Below the pieces are notes generated by a model. That model was not told where the DNA came from and searched no databases. It worked only from the letters and a program-made list of their open reading frames with translations. Source: Candidatus Sumerlaeota bacterium (lineage in GTDB: Bacteria > Sumerlaeota > Sumerlaeia > SLMS01 > JAHLLQ01). From it: a DNA stretch of 35,246 nt. The translations under genes were made by a program, and so were the position numbers. Where the stretch lies: assembly GCA_030156535.1 (NCBI GenBank), contig JASGMJ010000035.1, forward strand, positions 1 through 35,246, in the 5' to 3' direction. Position 1 is the stretch's first letter. Every line of letters begins with the position of its first letter. This document shows, piece after piece, positions 25,298-34,977 of this stretch.

Positions 25298-26581
25298 CTA
25301 GTACAGAAAGTACCCTTTCCGCATCGACTCGAACTCCTTCACGCGGTCCTGGTAGGAGGCGATGATGGCTTCGGCGCTCTCGCCCGCCAGCACCCTGTGG
25401 CGGATGTCGGAAGTGCCGCACACCTTGTCGAACGCGGACTTGCCGCCGAACTCGTCGGTGAAAAGCCCCACCTCGGGATAGAGTTTCTGCAACGCCGTCA
25501 TGATGTGAATCTGGGCGCTGACGGGGCGGATCGTGCGATAGTCGGAAATGATGAGGTGCACGCCCTCGATGGGCTCGTCGGCGAAGGTGGCATACTTGGG
25601 CGTAAAGGAAATGGGACGGACGAGAAGGCCGGGAATGTTGCGCGAGCGCAGCTCGGCGGCCAGCTCGTTCTGGTCGATCCACGGGGCGGCAATGCACTCG
25701 AAGGGGAGCGTGTAGCCAACGCCGATGTTCACGCCCTTGCGGATTTCGCCGATGATGCCGGTCAGGCTGTAGTAGAACGCGTGGCGCGCCGTCGGGATGT
25801 GCGTGGAGGTGGGCACGAAGGGAAGCCCTGTGTCCCACTGGCGCATCCAACGCTCGTAGCCGCGCATGGGCACGACGGTGAGATCGACGGGCGTTTCGAG
25901 GAACTCGCCATTGAAGAGCATCGCTGTCTCGCCGGGCGTCAGGCCGTACATGTAGTTGATGTCGTAGTAGCCGACGAAGGACTTGAACTGCGTGGTGTCG
26001 AGCACCATGCCGTCCACATAGTCCGCGCCGCAGGGGTTCGGACGGTCGAGAACGATGAACGGAATTCCGCGCTCGGCGCAGGCTTCCATGGCGTGCGACA
26101 TGGTGTAGATGAACGTGTAGGAACTGGCGCCGACGTCCTGGATGTCGTAGAGCATGACATCGATGCCGGCGAGCATTTCGTCGTTCGGCCGCCGGGTCTT
26201 GCCATAGAGGCTGAACTCGGGGATGCCGGTGATGGGATCGACGGCGTCCTCGACCTTGTCACCCGCGTAGACGTCGCCGCGTACGCCGTGCTCGGGGCCG
26301 TAGAGGGCGACGAGTTGCACGTCGGGATGCTGGTGAAGGAGGTCAACCGTCGAGCGCAGCTTGGAGTCCACGCCGCTGGGATTCGTAATCAGGCCAACGC
26401 GCTTGCCGCGAATCAGGTCGAAGTAACCCGGGTCGGAGAGCAACACTTCGATGCCCGGTTTGACCGGCGGGCTGGCCATGCTGAGGACATCGGTATAACC
26501 GGAGGACTTGTGCCCGGAAGCACAGGCGGTGGCAAGCAGCAGAAATGCGGCCGCGAGCAGGGCAAAAGAGCGGCGAATCAT
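25298..26581 (-). CDS. DUF1343 lipoprotein, NamZ-like exo-beta-N-acetylmuramidase
   Basis: The 427-residue protein has a lipoprotein signal (FALLAAAFLLLATAC, lipid-modified Cys about residue 20) and is predicted to be membrane-tethered on the outside. The mature part matches DUF1343: GIEVLLSDPGYFDLIRGKRV, GLITNPSGVDS, YGPEHGVRGD, DIQDVGASSYTF, LDRPNPCGADYVDG, and GVGYTLPFECIAAPW. The family includes NamZ, an exo-N-acetylmuramidase that trims peptidoglycan fragments during cell-wall recycling. The ATG at 26581 has GGAGGTG about nine bases upstream. A head-to-head gene at 26759 is unrelated in function. The role in peptidoglycan turnover is inferred from family. Confidence 0.92.
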   Translation of the reverse strand: MIRRSFALLAAAFLLLATACASGHKSSGYTDVLSMASPPVKPGIEVLLSDPGYFDLIRGKRVGLITNPSGVDSKLRSTVDLLHQHPDVQLVALYGPEHGVRGDVYAGDKVEDAVDPITGIPEFSLYGKTRRPNDEMLAGIDVMLYDIQDVGASSYTFIYTMSHAMEACAERGIPFIVLDRPNPCGADYVDGMVLDTTQFKSFVGYYDINYMYGLTPGETAMLFNGEFLETPVDLTVVPMRGYERWMRQWDTGLPFVPTSTHIPTARHAFYYSLTGIIGEIRKGVNIGVGYTLPFECIAAPWIDQNELAAELRSRNIPGLLVRPISFTPKYATFADEPIEGVHLIISDYRTIRPVSAQIHIMTALQKLYPEVGLFTDEFGGKSAFDKVCGTSDIRHRVLAGESAEAIIASYQDRVKEFESMRKGYFLY

Positions 26582-26758
26582 GGACGAACACCTCCACGTG
26601 TCGATTGGGATGGGTGACGGTGCGGGAGAACGCTCCGCCGGGCAAGCGTCTTCGGCAGAGGCAAAGCAGCGCGTCCCCCCTTGCGCCAGCCTCCGCCCAT
26701 CGGCATCGTCACCGAACTGCCGGGCTTTCTCCGGCCGATTCCGCACCAGGCAGGCGCC

Positions 26759-27556
26759 ATGATTGCCACCATTCTCGGCTCGGGAACCTCCACCGGCGTC
26801 CCCCCCATCGGATGCACCCACCCGACGTGTCTCTCAACCGACCCGAAGAACAAGCGCCTGCGCGCGGGGCTGCTGCTGCGCGAGGGCCCCGGCGTTGACG
26901 TCGATGCCGCCCAGGCGTTCATCGTCGATTGCGGACCCGATTACCGCCAGCAGGCACTTACCCATCGGATCAACCGCCTTGATGGCGTCCTGCTCACGCA
27001 CTCGCATTTTGACCACGTTGCCGGGATCGACGATCTGCGGCTCTACAATTTCCGCCAGCGCCATGCGCTCCCCGTCTACGGCAACGCCTTGACTCTCGAT
27101 GATATCCGCACCCGCTTCCATTATGTCTTCGATCCGCCCCAGCAGGGCGGCGGCGTTGCCTCGCTCGATCTCCATGTCGTCACCGAGCCTTTTGTCTTCC
27201 TTGGCCAGCGCATCGTTCCCATCCCCGTGAAGCACGGAATGCTCGACATTCTCGGTTACCGCTTCGGCGACTTTGTCTTCGTCACCGACGCGAGCGAAAT
27301 CCCGCCAGAGTCGATGGACCTGATGCGCGACTGCCGCGTGCTCGTGCTCAACGCGTTGCGCCCCGAGAAGCACTCGACGCACTTTTCCCTCGATGAAGCC
27401 GTGGAGGTCGCACGCGAGATCAACGCCCAGCAAACCTACTTCGTTCACATGACGCACTATCTGGAACACCACGAGACCAACGCGATGCTCCCCGCGGGCA
27501 TGGAGTTGTCCTACGACGGAATGTCGTTCGAGTTCCAACCGGAGTACGTGGAATGA
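26759..27556 (+). CDS. MBL-fold metallo-hydrolase (PhnP-like)
   Basis: The 265-residue protein has the metallo-beta-lactamase motif [16 protein letters not shown] (His81, His83, Asp85, His86), the second metal-site histidine in PIPVKHGM, the [10 protein letters not shown] segment and a terminal HMTHYLEHH. The N-terminal [18 protein letters not shown] with paired cysteines matches the PhnP/cyclic-phosphodiesterase group, which cleaves phosphodiester bonds with two metals. It overlaps thiD by ATGA (27553-27556). The substrate is not determined; there are no phn genes here. Confidence 0.9.
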   Translation: MIATILGSGTSTGVPPIGCTHPTCLSTDPKNKRLRAGLLLREGPGVDVDAAQAFIVDCGPDYRQQALTHRINRLDGVLLTHSHFDHVAGIDDLRLYNFRQRHALPVYGNALTLDDIRTRFHYVFDPPQQGGGVASLDLHVVTEPFVFLGQRIVPIPVKHGMLDILGYRFGDFVFVTDASEIPPESMDLMRDCRVLVLNALRPEKHSTHFSLDEAVEVAREINAQQTYFVHMTHYLEHHETNAMLPAGMELSYDGMSFEFQPEYVE

Positions 27557-28365
27557 GTGTCACCCCTCCCAGGATTCTGACGATTGCGGGAAGCGATTCG
27601 GGCGGCGGCGCCGGCATCCAGGCCGATCTCAAGACCATCGCCGCGCACCAGTGCTACGGCCTCAGCGTCATCGTCGCCCTCACCGCCCAGAACACCCGGG
27701 GCGTCACCGCCATTCACAATGCGCCGCCGGAGTTCGTCGCCGCGCAGCTCGACGCCGTGCTCTCCGACATTGGATGCAGCGCCGCAAAAACCGGGATGCT
27801 TTCCTCCCCCGCCATCATCGAGGCCGTGGCGCGCGAGCTCGCCATTTACTCCGTCCCCAATTTGGTCGTCGATCCCGTGATGATCTCAAAGAGCGGGCAC
27901 AAGCTCCTGCAGGACGACGCCGTCGCCGCACTCAAGAGCCGGTTGATTCCGCTCGCACGCGTCATCACACCCAACGCGGAGGAGGCGGAGGTGCTGCTCG
28001 GCCGCCCCGTGCGAACCGTGGAGGACGCGAAAGCCGCCGCTGCGGACCTGGCACAGCTGGGGCCACGCGCCGTTCTCGTGAAAGGCGGGCATCTCGCCGA
28101 AGCGGACACGGCCGTCGATGTGCTCTGGGAGCCCTCGGGACTTCGGGTCTTCACGGGGCCGCGTCTCGATGCGCGGCACACGCACGGCACGGGCTGCACG
28201 CTGAGCGCCGCGATTGCCTCGAATCTCGGCAAGGGCCTTGCGCTCGGCGATGCCGTCGGCCTCGCACGCGAGTGGCTGCGCGGCGCGATGCTCAACGCCT
28301 ATGAAGTCGGCGGCGGCATCAGCCCCGTCAATCACCTGTGGGCCGTGCGAACCGCCGAGCCCTGA
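27553..28365 (+). CDS. thiD: Hydroxymethylpyrimidine/phosphomethylpyrimidine kinase ThiD
   Basis: The 270-residue enzyme phosphorylates 4-amino-5-hydroxymethyl-2-methylpyrimidine and its monophosphate in thiamine synthesis. Diagnostic segments are [20 protein letters not shown] at the N terminus, [15 protein letters not shown] [56 protein letters not shown] and the catalytic-loop [14 protein letters not shown] (anion hole and Cys). Length is standard. It is translationally coupled to the MBL-fold gene and ends 21 bases from the convergent GH1 gene. No other thiamine genes are near. Confidence 0.97.
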   Translation: MSVTPPRILTIAGSDSGGGAGIQADLKTIAAHQCYGLSVIVALTAQNTRGVTAIHNAPPEFVAAQLDAVLSDIGCSAAKTGMLSSPAIIEAVARELAIYSVPNLVVDPVMISKSGHKLLQDDAVAALKSRLIPLARVITPNAEEAEVLLGRPVRTVEDAKAAAADLAQLGPRAVLVKGGHLAEADTAVDVLWEPSGLRVFTGPRLDARHTHGTGCTLSAAIASNLGKGLALGDAVGLAREWLRGAMLNAYEVGGGISPVNHLWAVRTAEP

Positions 28366-28386
28366 AGGATGTCTGGACGGGTCGCG

Positions 28387-29718
28387 TCACATTCCGCGAT
28401 TCTTCGCGACGTGGCTGTACCACTTGGCGCTTTCCTTCAGCGTGCGTTGCTGTGTCTCGAAGTTGACATGCACGATGCCGAAACGCCGCGCGTAGCCGAA
28501 CGACCATTCGAAGTTGTCCAGAATCGACCAGGCGAAGTAGCCCTTCGCCGGAAGACCTTCGGACACCGCGCGCTGCACGCCGCGCAGGTAGCCCCTCATG
28601 TATTCCAGCCGCGCGTAGTCCTCGACGCGTCCCTCCGCGTTCACCTGGCCGTCGAAAGCACAGCCGTTCTCCGTTATCAGCAGCTCGGGCGGCGCGTACA
28701 GATCGTGGGCAAACCGAAGCGCCCAATACAGGACGTCCGGCGTGATATGCCACCCCATGTCGGTGGACGGAAAGTCCTTCTCGTAGGCGCGCTCCGTCCC
28801 GTCTTCCTCAACCACGGCCTGCGAGGAGTAGATGTTCAGGCCAAGGAAGTCGAGTGGCTGGTGGATCGCCCGCATGTCTCCGTCCCTGATTTCCGGCATG
28901 GCAGCGCCGAGTTCCTCAATCTGCCCGCCAGGATAGGAGCCCTTGAACATCGGATCCAGGTACCAGGAGTTGCGGTACTCCCAACGCTGCCGTGCCGCCT
29001 TGATGCAGGCGTCGTTTTCCACGAACGGAACACAGGCCCAGGGATTGTGAACGACGCCGATTTTGCTCTGCGCGGGGAGGGCGGCGCGCAGAGCCTGAAC
29101 CCCGAGCCCATGCGCGAGAAGTATGTTGTGGATGACGGTGCGGACGCCCTTCTCGTCGAGCTTCAAACCGGGCGCGTGAATGCCGGCGCGGTAGCCGAGT
29201 TCCGCGAAGACCGGCATCTCGTTGAACGTCGTCCAATACGGCACCCGGTCGCCAAGGCGCTCGGCCACAAGGCGCGCATACTCAGCGAAGGCCTCGGCCG
29301 TCACGCGGCTGCGCCAGCCGCCATGCTTTTCCTCAAGCGCAAGGGGGAGGTCCCAGTGGTAGAGCGTCAGCACGGGCTTGATGCCGCGCGCGAGCATCCC
29401 ATCGACGAGGCGTTCATAAAAATCGAGCCCCGCTTCATTTACTCTGCCGGTTCCCTCGGGCAGAATGCGCGGCCACGCCACGGAGAAGCGGTAGGCATCG
29501 AGGCCCAGTGCCGCAATCATGTCGAGGTCCTGCTCCCAGCGATGGTAATGATCGCAGGCGGTGTCGCCGGAGTCCCCGTTGAGAATGGCGCCGGGACGGC
29601 GGCAGAAGGCATCCCAGATCGACGGTCCCTTGCCATCGGCATCGTGCGCCCCCTCGATCTGGTAGGAGGCGGCGGCACAGCCGAAGATGAAGTCCGGAGG
29701 GAAGGGAAACGCGGGCAT
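28387..29718 (-). CDS. Family GH1 beta-glucosidase
   Basis: The 443-residue (beta/alpha)8 enzyme has FIFGCAAASYQIEGA at the N terminus, WTTFNEMPVF with the acid/base Glu167 and LLITENGCAF with the nucleophile Glu350, plus AYRFSVAWPRILPEG and YFAWSILDNFEW. It cleaves beta-linked glucosides (or related glycosides) with retention. No signal peptide is seen, so it is cytosolic and acts on imported di- or oligosaccharides. The ATG at 29718 starts exactly at the conserved N-terminal strand; a longer frame upstream adds non-homologous residues. It is divergent from the aldolase gene and no sugar transporter is adjacent. Confidence 0.95.
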   Translation of the reverse strand: MPAFPFPPDFIFGCAAASYQIEGAHDADGKGPSIWDAFCRRPGAILNGDSGDTACDHYHRWEQDLDMIAALGLDAYRFSVAWPRILPEGTGRVNEAGLDFYERLVDGMLARGIKPVLTLYHWDLPLALEEKHGGWRSRVTAEAFAEYARLVAERLGDRVPYWTTFNEMPVFAELGYRAGIHAPGLKLDEKGVRTVIHNILLAHGLGVQALRAALPAQSKIGVVHNPWACVPFVENDACIKAARQRWEYRNSWYLDPMFKGSYPGGQIEELGAAMPEIRDGDMRAIHQPLDFLGLNIYSSQAVVEEDGTERAYEKDFPSTDMGWHITPDVLYWALRFAHDLYAPPELLITENGCAFDGQVNAEGRVEDYARLEYMRGYLRGVQRAVSEGLPAKGYFAWSILDNFEWSFGYARRFGIVHVNFETQQRTLKESAKWYSHVAKNRGM

Positions 29719-29897
29719 CAGGACGGCTCCGGGTGGAAGAGTGAGCGTATTGCGTGAGCGGTTCGGAAGCGGGGCAAGAGCCTTGTCATTCTCGGGGGCC
29801 GACCAGCGTGCAGGACGTTCTTCTTGCCTCCGGCCGGGCCCGCGTCCATCCATCCAGAGGAACGTCAGCGGCATTCCCGCCTCCAGGAGAACGACGG

Positions 29898-30875
29898 ATG
29901 GAAACCTCCTCCGCCCCGTGGGTTACCTACATTCCCGAATTGAAGGTGCTCGATTGCACCGTTCGCGACGGTGGACTCATCAACAACCACCAGTTCGACG
30001 ACGTCTTCGTGCGCGCGGTCTACGAGACGTGCGTGGAGGCCGGCATCGACTGCATGGAAATCGGGTACAAGGGCTCGGAAGAGTTCTTCGCCCGCGAGAA
30101 GTTCGGCCCCTGGAAGTTCTGCCGCGAGGAAGACCTGCGCCGCGTGCTCGGCGACAACCCGGCCGACATGAAGATCGCCGTCATGGCCGACGCCGGCAAG
30201 ACGGACTGGAAGAAAGACATCGGCCCGAAGTCCGAATCCGTCATCGACGTGATCCGCGTGGCCTGCTACATTCATCAGATTCCCGAAGCACTCGACATGA
30301 TCGCGCACGCGCATGAGCAGGGCTACGAAGTCTCCTGCAACATCATGGCGATCTCGACGGTGCAGGACGCGGAAATTGACGCCGCGCTGAAACTGCTGCG
30401 CAGCTCCGCCGCCCAAACCGTCGTGGTGGTTGACAGCTTTGGCTCGCTCAACCCCGAGCAGGTGCGCATGTTGGTCGAGCGCTACAAGAATGCCCTCGAG
30501 GGCACCGGCAAGGAAGTCGGCATCCACGCCCACAACAACATGCAACTCGCCTTTGCCAACACCATCGAGTCCATCATCCACGGCGTGACGCGCGTTGACG
30601 GAACGATGGCCGGCCTGGGACGCGGCGCGGGCAACTGCCCCATGGAGTTGCTGCTCGGCCTGCTTCGGAATCCCAAGTTCAAGGTTCGCCCGGTCTGGGA
30701 ACTGCTCCAGAATCACTTTGCCAAGCTTGAGCAGGAACTCGACTGGGGGCCCTCGCCCCACTACAACATGACGGGGCAGATGAACCGCCATCCGCGCTCG
30801 GCCATCGAGGCGCGCGCGGGTGCGCTCAAGGATCGGCCGCTGGCGTTCTACGACCAAATCGTTGCCGACATTTGA
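29898..30875 (+). CDS. DRE-TIM-type aldolase (HMG-CoA lyase / 4-hydroxy-2-oxovalerate aldolase-like)
   Basis: The 325-residue TIM-barrel protein has LDCTVRDGGLINNHQF at the N terminus, where the RD pair and first metal-ligand Asp are expected. VVVVDSFGSLNPEQVR and GIHAHNNMQLAFANTIE (His-x-His metal ligands) follow, then GTMAGLGRGAGNCPMELLLG, all features of the DRE-TIM metallolyase family. These enzymes cleave or form C-C bonds at 2-oxo or 3-hydroxy acids. The ATG at 29898 follows AGGAGA. No acetaldehyde dehydrogenase partner is adjacent, so a classical oxovalerate pathway is not supported; sugar or cell-surface pathways are possible. The stop overlaps the next regulator's start. Confidence 0.88.
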   Translation: METSSAPWVTYIPELKVLDCTVRDGGLINNHQFDDVFVRAVYETCVEAGIDCMEIGYKGSEEFFAREKFGPWKFCREEDLRRVLGDNPADMKIAVMADAGKTDWKKDIGPKSESVIDVIRVACYIHQIPEALDMIAHAHEQGYEVSCNIMAISTVQDAEIDAALKLLRSSAAQTVVVVDSFGSLNPEQVRMLVERYKNALEGTGKEVGIHAHNNMQLAFANTIESIIHGVTRVDGTMAGLGRGAGNCPMELLLGLLRNPKFKVRPVWELLQNHFAKLEQELDWGPSPHYNMTGQMNRHPRSAIEARAGALKDRPLAFYDQIVADI

Positions 30876-32772
30876 CGATACCCTGCCCGGAGCTCCACCC
30901 ATCGCCACATTGCTCGCCATCTCCGGTCCGCTGACGGGAATGCGTCTGGAACTGGCCGACGAGACACGCGTCGGCCGCTCGGAGGAGAACGATCTGGTTC
31001 TCCCCGACGCGCTCGTCAGCCGTCTTCATGCCCTGATCCGCCGCCGCAACCTGAGCTGGATCGTCGAGGATCTGGATAGCCGCCACGGCACGTTCCTGAA
31101 CCGGCGCCGCATCGAGGGTTCGCGCCCTCTGCTGCGCAACGACGAACTCCAAATCGGCCAATCCCGCTTTCTGTTCGACAGCGAAGTCGATGTGCAGAAC
31201 GCGGACTTCAGCGACCGGCTGGTGTATCTTGGAACGCCGACGGACGAGACGCTGGAAGTGGCGCCCGTCGCCGTGCTGGCGGGAACGCGCGAGGAGGAAC
31301 CGGGGCGCGACGAGGGACTGGAGTTCGTCGTGCAGCTCGGCGAGTTGTTCGACTCTGCCAACGTGGCCCTGCCCGACGCGCTCAACGGCATGGGCGCGCG
31401 GCTGGCATCGCTGTTCCGGGCCGATGCCCTGGTGCTCTTCCTGCGCGACAGTGTGACGAACGACCTGCGCCCTTCCGTGGCATTGTATCCGGGGGGCGAA
31501 ACGCTGGCCGACCGCAGCATCGTGCAGCGCGTTTCCCGCGAGCGCAAATCCCTGCTCGTCAGCGATCACCCCGATCTGGCGCGGCATCCTTCGCCCGACG
31601 CCCCCGCTCCTCCGTCGGCGCGCTCGGTGCTGTGCGCCCCACTGGAAGCGGGCGAGGCGCTGATCGGCGTGGTCTATCTCCAGCGAAGCGAACTCGATTC
31701 GTATTCCCTGCTGGACCTGCGCAATCTCAGGGCCGTGGCGCGGCTGATGGCGGTGTTCATCGAGGCGCGCCAGAAGGCCGTCGCGCTGGAGATGCGCGCG
31801 CGCTTCGACGACCAGGGGAACGGCGGCCTGATCTGCGAGAGCGCGGCGTTGCGCTCGGTGATGGACATGGTGCGGCGCGTGGCCCCGGCGCCGGTGAGCG
31901 TGCTGATCACCGGCGAGACCGGCACGGGCAAGGAAGTTATCGCACGGGAGGTCCACCGTCTCTCCGCGCCGGGAATGCGGGGAGGGGAATTCGTTGCGGT
32001 CAACTGCTCGGCGATTCCCGAAACGCTCTTTGAATCGCAGCTCTTCGGGCATGAGAAAGGCGCCTTCACGGGTGCGGTCAAACTCCAGCAGGGGCTCATC
32101 GAGCGAGCCAACGGCGGGACGCTCTTCCTCGACGAGGTCGGCGAGCTCTCCCCCGCCGTGCAGCCCAAGCTGCTGCGATTTCTGCAGGAGCGGGTTTTCA
32201 CGCGGGTGGGGGGAACGCGCTGCCTGCGGGCGGACGTGCGCCTGATCTGCGCCACAAACCGCAATCTGGAGGAGGACGTGAAGGCAGGGCTGTTCCGCGA
32301 GGACCTCTTCCACCGCCTCTCGGTGATGCCGCTGCATCTGCCCCCGCTGCGCGAACGGCGCGACGACATCGTCCCCCTGGCCCAGCACTTCCTGGCGTTG
32401 CATGCCCGCAGCATCGGCCGCCCCATCCGGGGGTTCGGCAAGGATGCCCTGGAAGCCATGATGCGTTACGAATGGCCCGGAAACATCCGTGAACTTTCCA
32501 ACGGCATCGAGAGAGCCGTTCTGCTGTGCGACGGGGAGGTCATCCTCGCCCGCCATCTGGTCTTCCAGGGAAGAGGCGAACGAACGGCTGCCCCGGGCCC
32601 CGCGAGGACGGATGAGAACGACACCCCCCTGATCTCGCTGGCCGACCTGGAGGCCCGCCACATCCAGCGGGTGCTCGACGCCTGCGAAGGCAACCAGATG
32701 CGGGCGTCCGAGGTGCTGGGCATCCACCGCAACACGTTGCGCAAGAAAATCCAGGACTACGGCATTCGATAG
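30862..32772 (+). CDS. FHA-GAF sigma-54-dependent activator
   Basis: The product is about 636 residues. An FHA domain (about 15-90: ETRVGRSEENDLVLPDALVS, SRLH, SRHGTFLNRRRI) binds phosphothreonine peptides, a GAF domain (about 155-305) may bind a small ligand, and an AAA+ module follows with Walker A GETGTGKE (about 351), the sigma-54 contact GAFTGA (about 400) and FLDEVGELS. A C-terminal Fis-type helix-turn-helix reads MRASEVLGIHRNTLRKKI. It activates sigma-54 promoters. No ATG precedes the FHA domain; TTG 30862 overlaps the aldolase stop, with TTG 30910 and GTG 30820 as alternatives. Translation is probably coupled to the aldolase. Confidence 0.93.
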   Translation: MPTFDDTLPGAPPIATLLAISGPLTGMRLELADETRVGRSEENDLVLPDALVSRLHALIRRRNLSWIVEDLDSRHGTFLNRRRIEGSRPLLRNDELQIGQSRFLFDSEVDVQNADFSDRLVYLGTPTDETLEVAPVAVLAGTREEEPGRDEGLEFVVQLGELFDSANVALPDALNGMGARLASLFRADALVLFLRDSVTNDLRPSVALYPGGETLADRSIVQRVSRERKSLLVSDHPDLARHPSPDAPAPPSARSVLCAPLEAGEALIGVVYLQRSELDSYSLLDLRNLRAVARLMAVFIEARQKAVALEMRARFDDQGNGGLICESAALRSVMDMVRRVAPAPVSVLITGETGTGKEVIAREVHRLSAPGMRGGEFVAVNCSAIPETLFESQLFGHEKGAFTGAVKLQQGLIERANGGTLFLDEVGELSPAVQPKLLRFLQERVFTRVGGTRCLRADVRLICATNRNLEEDVKAGLFREDLFHRLSVMPLHLPPLRERRDDIVPLAQHFLALHARSIGRPIRGFGKDALEAMMRYEWPGNIRELSNGIERAVLLCDGEVILARHLVFQGRGERTAAPGPARTDENDTPLISLADLEARHIQRVLDACEGNQMRASEVLGIHRNTLRKKIQDYGIR

Positions 32773-32887
32773 CCCCGGAGACCCCGCCCCCATCCGGCAT
32801 TCGGCAAACCATTTTCAGGCGTTGACGGCCGGGCATCGCCCCTTCAGCATCGGAGGGCCATAAAGACAGCCGGGAGACACTCCTCAC

Positions 32888-34165
32888 ATGAATGTGCATT
32901 TGCCTTTTGGGTCGGAAACCGCCCCGGTGGACGTGCCGGACAACTGGATCAATGGCCGCTGCTATCGGTCCTTCCGCTTTGATCCCGCAGGGGACGAAAG
33001 AGCGGAGATACTGGCAGCATTCAACGAGCCGGTCGGGGTCGAATCCTTCAAGGCGCTGGCGAAGCGCAAGTCGTCCACCGTCGTCGTGGTTGATCCGGCC
33101 TATCCGGCGTTGTTCGACGAGTTCCTCCCCGCCTTTCTGGAAGAACTGGAAGAATCAACCGACATCAAGGCCAGCAAGATCACGGTCCTGGTGGCCAACT
33201 CGATCTGGATGCCCATCGAGCCACAGGCGCTCGATGCGCTGATCCCGCAGAAGATACGCAAGCACTACCACGTGGAGCTGCACGACCCTTTCAACGCCTC
33301 GGCCGTCAAATCGGTGGGCAAGGTGCTCGGCTCGATCGACCTCACGGTGAACAGCACCTATCTGGATGCGGACTTCAAGGTGTTGTGCGGCCCTGTCGTG
33401 CCGGACCTGACTCATGGCTACCAGGGCGGCCGTGCCCTGGTCCTCCCCGGACTCGCGGGTGAAGCGACCCTGCGCCAGCTCTACAGTTACGAGAACGTCT
33501 CGAAGCCCACCGTGACCTACGGTTCCCTTCAGAACAACCCGTTCCATGCCGCCGGGATGCAGGCGCTTCATGCCGCCGGGTGTGATCTGGTCGGCGCGCC
33601 GATCGTCACGCCCGATGGACGCCTCTCGGAGTTCGTCCTGGGCGATCCGGCCCAGGCCTTCCTCACGGCTGCCAGCCGCAACTTCGAGAAAATGCACGTC
33701 ACCCTGAAAGAGCCAATGGACATCGTCGTCACCTGCGGGGGCGGGGCGCCCTACGACTCGACGCTGCACCAGGTGCTCAACGCGATGGCGGCGGCGGAGC
33801 CGGTGCTCAAACCCAACGGCACGATTGTGCTGGGGGCAGAGTTGGCGGGCGGATTCGGCCCTGACCCGTTGCGCTCGATGCTGATCGAATCGGCCAGCCC
33901 GGGGGGCTTCTATTCGCGCCACGGCTCGGCGGATTCCCTGGTGCCGGGCCAATGGATCGCGCAACGCCTGTTCCGGCTGCTGAGCCAACACGAGGTGCTT
34001 CTCTACACACGGGGCATGAGTGAGGATGAAGTCTGGTCATGCGGGCTGACGCCGACCGACAACCTGCAGAACGCCGTCGAACTCGCGATGCAGGAACACG
34101 GCCAGCGCTGCAAGATTTGCGCACTCCCTGATGGTCCCTTCTCGCTCGCCAGCGTCGCCATTTAG
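32888..34165 (+). CDS. LarA-family (lactate racemase domain) protein, divergent active site
   Basis: The 425-residue protein aligns with the nickel-dependent LarA/DUF2088 superfamily: VELHDPFNA (His132, matching the LarA His108 region), VNSTYLDADFKV, GYQGGRALVLPGLAG, VTCGGGAPYDSTLHQ and LGAELAGGFGP. In lactate racemase the nickel-pincer cofactor is held by His174, Lys184 and His200; by alignment from memory these positions here are Asp173, Ala183 and Tyr199, so the covalent Lys is missing. The usual GTHRP segment is also replaced (ANSIWMP). It may therefore bind a different cofactor or none. No larB, larC or larE is nearby. The ATG at 32888 has GGAG about 11 bases before. Confidence 0.85.
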   Translation: MNVHLPFGSETAPVDVPDNWINGRCYRSFRFDPAGDERAEILAAFNEPVGVESFKALAKRKSSTVVVVDPAYPALFDEFLPAFLEELEESTDIKASKITVLVANSIWMPIEPQALDALIPQKIRKHYHVELHDPFNASAVKSVGKVLGSIDLTVNSTYLDADFKVLCGPVVPDLTHGYQGGRALVLPGLAGEATLRQLYSYENVSKPTVTYGSLQNNPFHAAGMQALHAAGCDLVGAPIVTPDGRLSEFVLGDPAQAFLTAASRNFEKMHVTLKEPMDIVVTCGGGAPYDSTLHQVLNAMAAAEPVLKPNGTIVLGAELAGGFGPDPLRSMLIESASPGGFYSRHGSADSLVPGQWIAQRLFRLLSQHEVLLYTRGMSEDEVWSCGLTPTDNLQNAVELAMQEHGQRCKICALPDGPFSLASVAI

Positions 34166-34211
34166 CGTTGTACCCGGAAATGCACTTTTCCGAACAACCC
34201 TTGGATTAACG

Positions 34212-34247
34212 ATCGAGGGCCCGTGTAAAACGGGCCCTCGATTTCAT
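34212..34247 (+). terminator. Intrinsic terminator after the LarA-like gene
   Basis: ATCGAGGGCCCGT (212-224) pairs perfectly with ACGGGCCCTCGAT (230-242) over a five-base loop and is followed by TTTCATT. It ends the plus-strand unit before the converging histone-like gene. Confidence 0.9.
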
Positions 34248-34275
34248 TCAGGAACTTGTGCCATTGGCGTTGGGA

Positions 34276-34869
34276 TCAACGGCCTTTGGCAACAATCGCG
34301 TTCTTGCGTTCGCCTTTGATCTTCCATCCGCGAGGAAGGTAGCGTGCACCGAACTTGGATGCGCTGTTGAAGTCGGTTGTGGCGAAGATGGGTCCGCCGC
34401 TGGCAGGATCGGTAACTTTAAGCAGCTTCTCGCGAAGCTCGCTGAAGGGCGTGCCGCTCTCGGTGTTTTTCAATTCCGCGGAAACAGCAGCCTTCTTTGT
34501 TTCGACGCTGACGCGGGGCTTGCGGCCTGACTTGCCGGCACTCTTGCGGCCCTTGCCCGCCTTGCCCGTCTTGGGCTTGGCGATGCCCGCTTCGACGAGC
34601 ATGTCCTGCAGTTCCTGCTCGAGTTTCGCGAGATTGGCCTGCGACTTGGCTGCCGCTTCCTGAGCTTTCGCGATGGCTGCCTTCTTGGCCTCGATGCCCT
34701 TCTCAAGGAGTTCTTTGCGCTGCGCTTCAATCTGCGCAAGCGCTTTGTTCTTTTCCTCGTCGAGCTTTGCGAGAGCGCTGGCAATCTCGCCGCCCACTTT
34801 GGGAGCACCACGACGTCCAGCCTTCTTCGCGGCTTTCCTTCCCTTCCGAGATGTTGCCCGCTTTGCCAT
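34276..34869 (-). CDS. Lysine-rich histone H1-like protein
   Basis: The 197-residue basic protein has a Lys/Arg/Ala-rich N terminus (AKRATSRKGRKAAKKAG), a central coiled coil (about 30-95, rich in Glu, Lys, Ala and Gln), a second Lys/Gly-rich stretch (PKTGKAGKGRKSAGKSGRK) and a C-terminal domain of about 80 residues (SELREKLLKVTDPASGG, GARYLPRGWKIKGE) that I do not recognise. Composition suggests DNA or RNA binding or nucleoid organisation. The ATG at 34869 follows AAAGGA nine bases upstream. It converges with the LarA-like gene. Confidence 0.8.
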   Translation of the reverse strand: MAKRATSRKGRKAAKKAGRRGAPKVGGEIASALAKLDEEKNKALAQIEAQRKELLEKGIEAKKAAIAKAQEAAAKSQANLAKLEQELQDMLVEAGIAKPKTGKAGKGRKSAGKSGRKPRVSVETKKAAVSAELKNTESGTPFSELREKLLKVTDPASGGPIFATTDFNSASKFGARYLPRGWKIKGERKNAIVAKGR

Positions 34870-34977
34870 TTGATTCGATCCTTTATTCAGAGTTTTCGAC
34901 AGTTTGACGGCATACACACCGCCAATTGGAAAAGAGCCTAGCGCGCCGCGCGCCGGGTTCAAGTGAAAAGGTGATAC

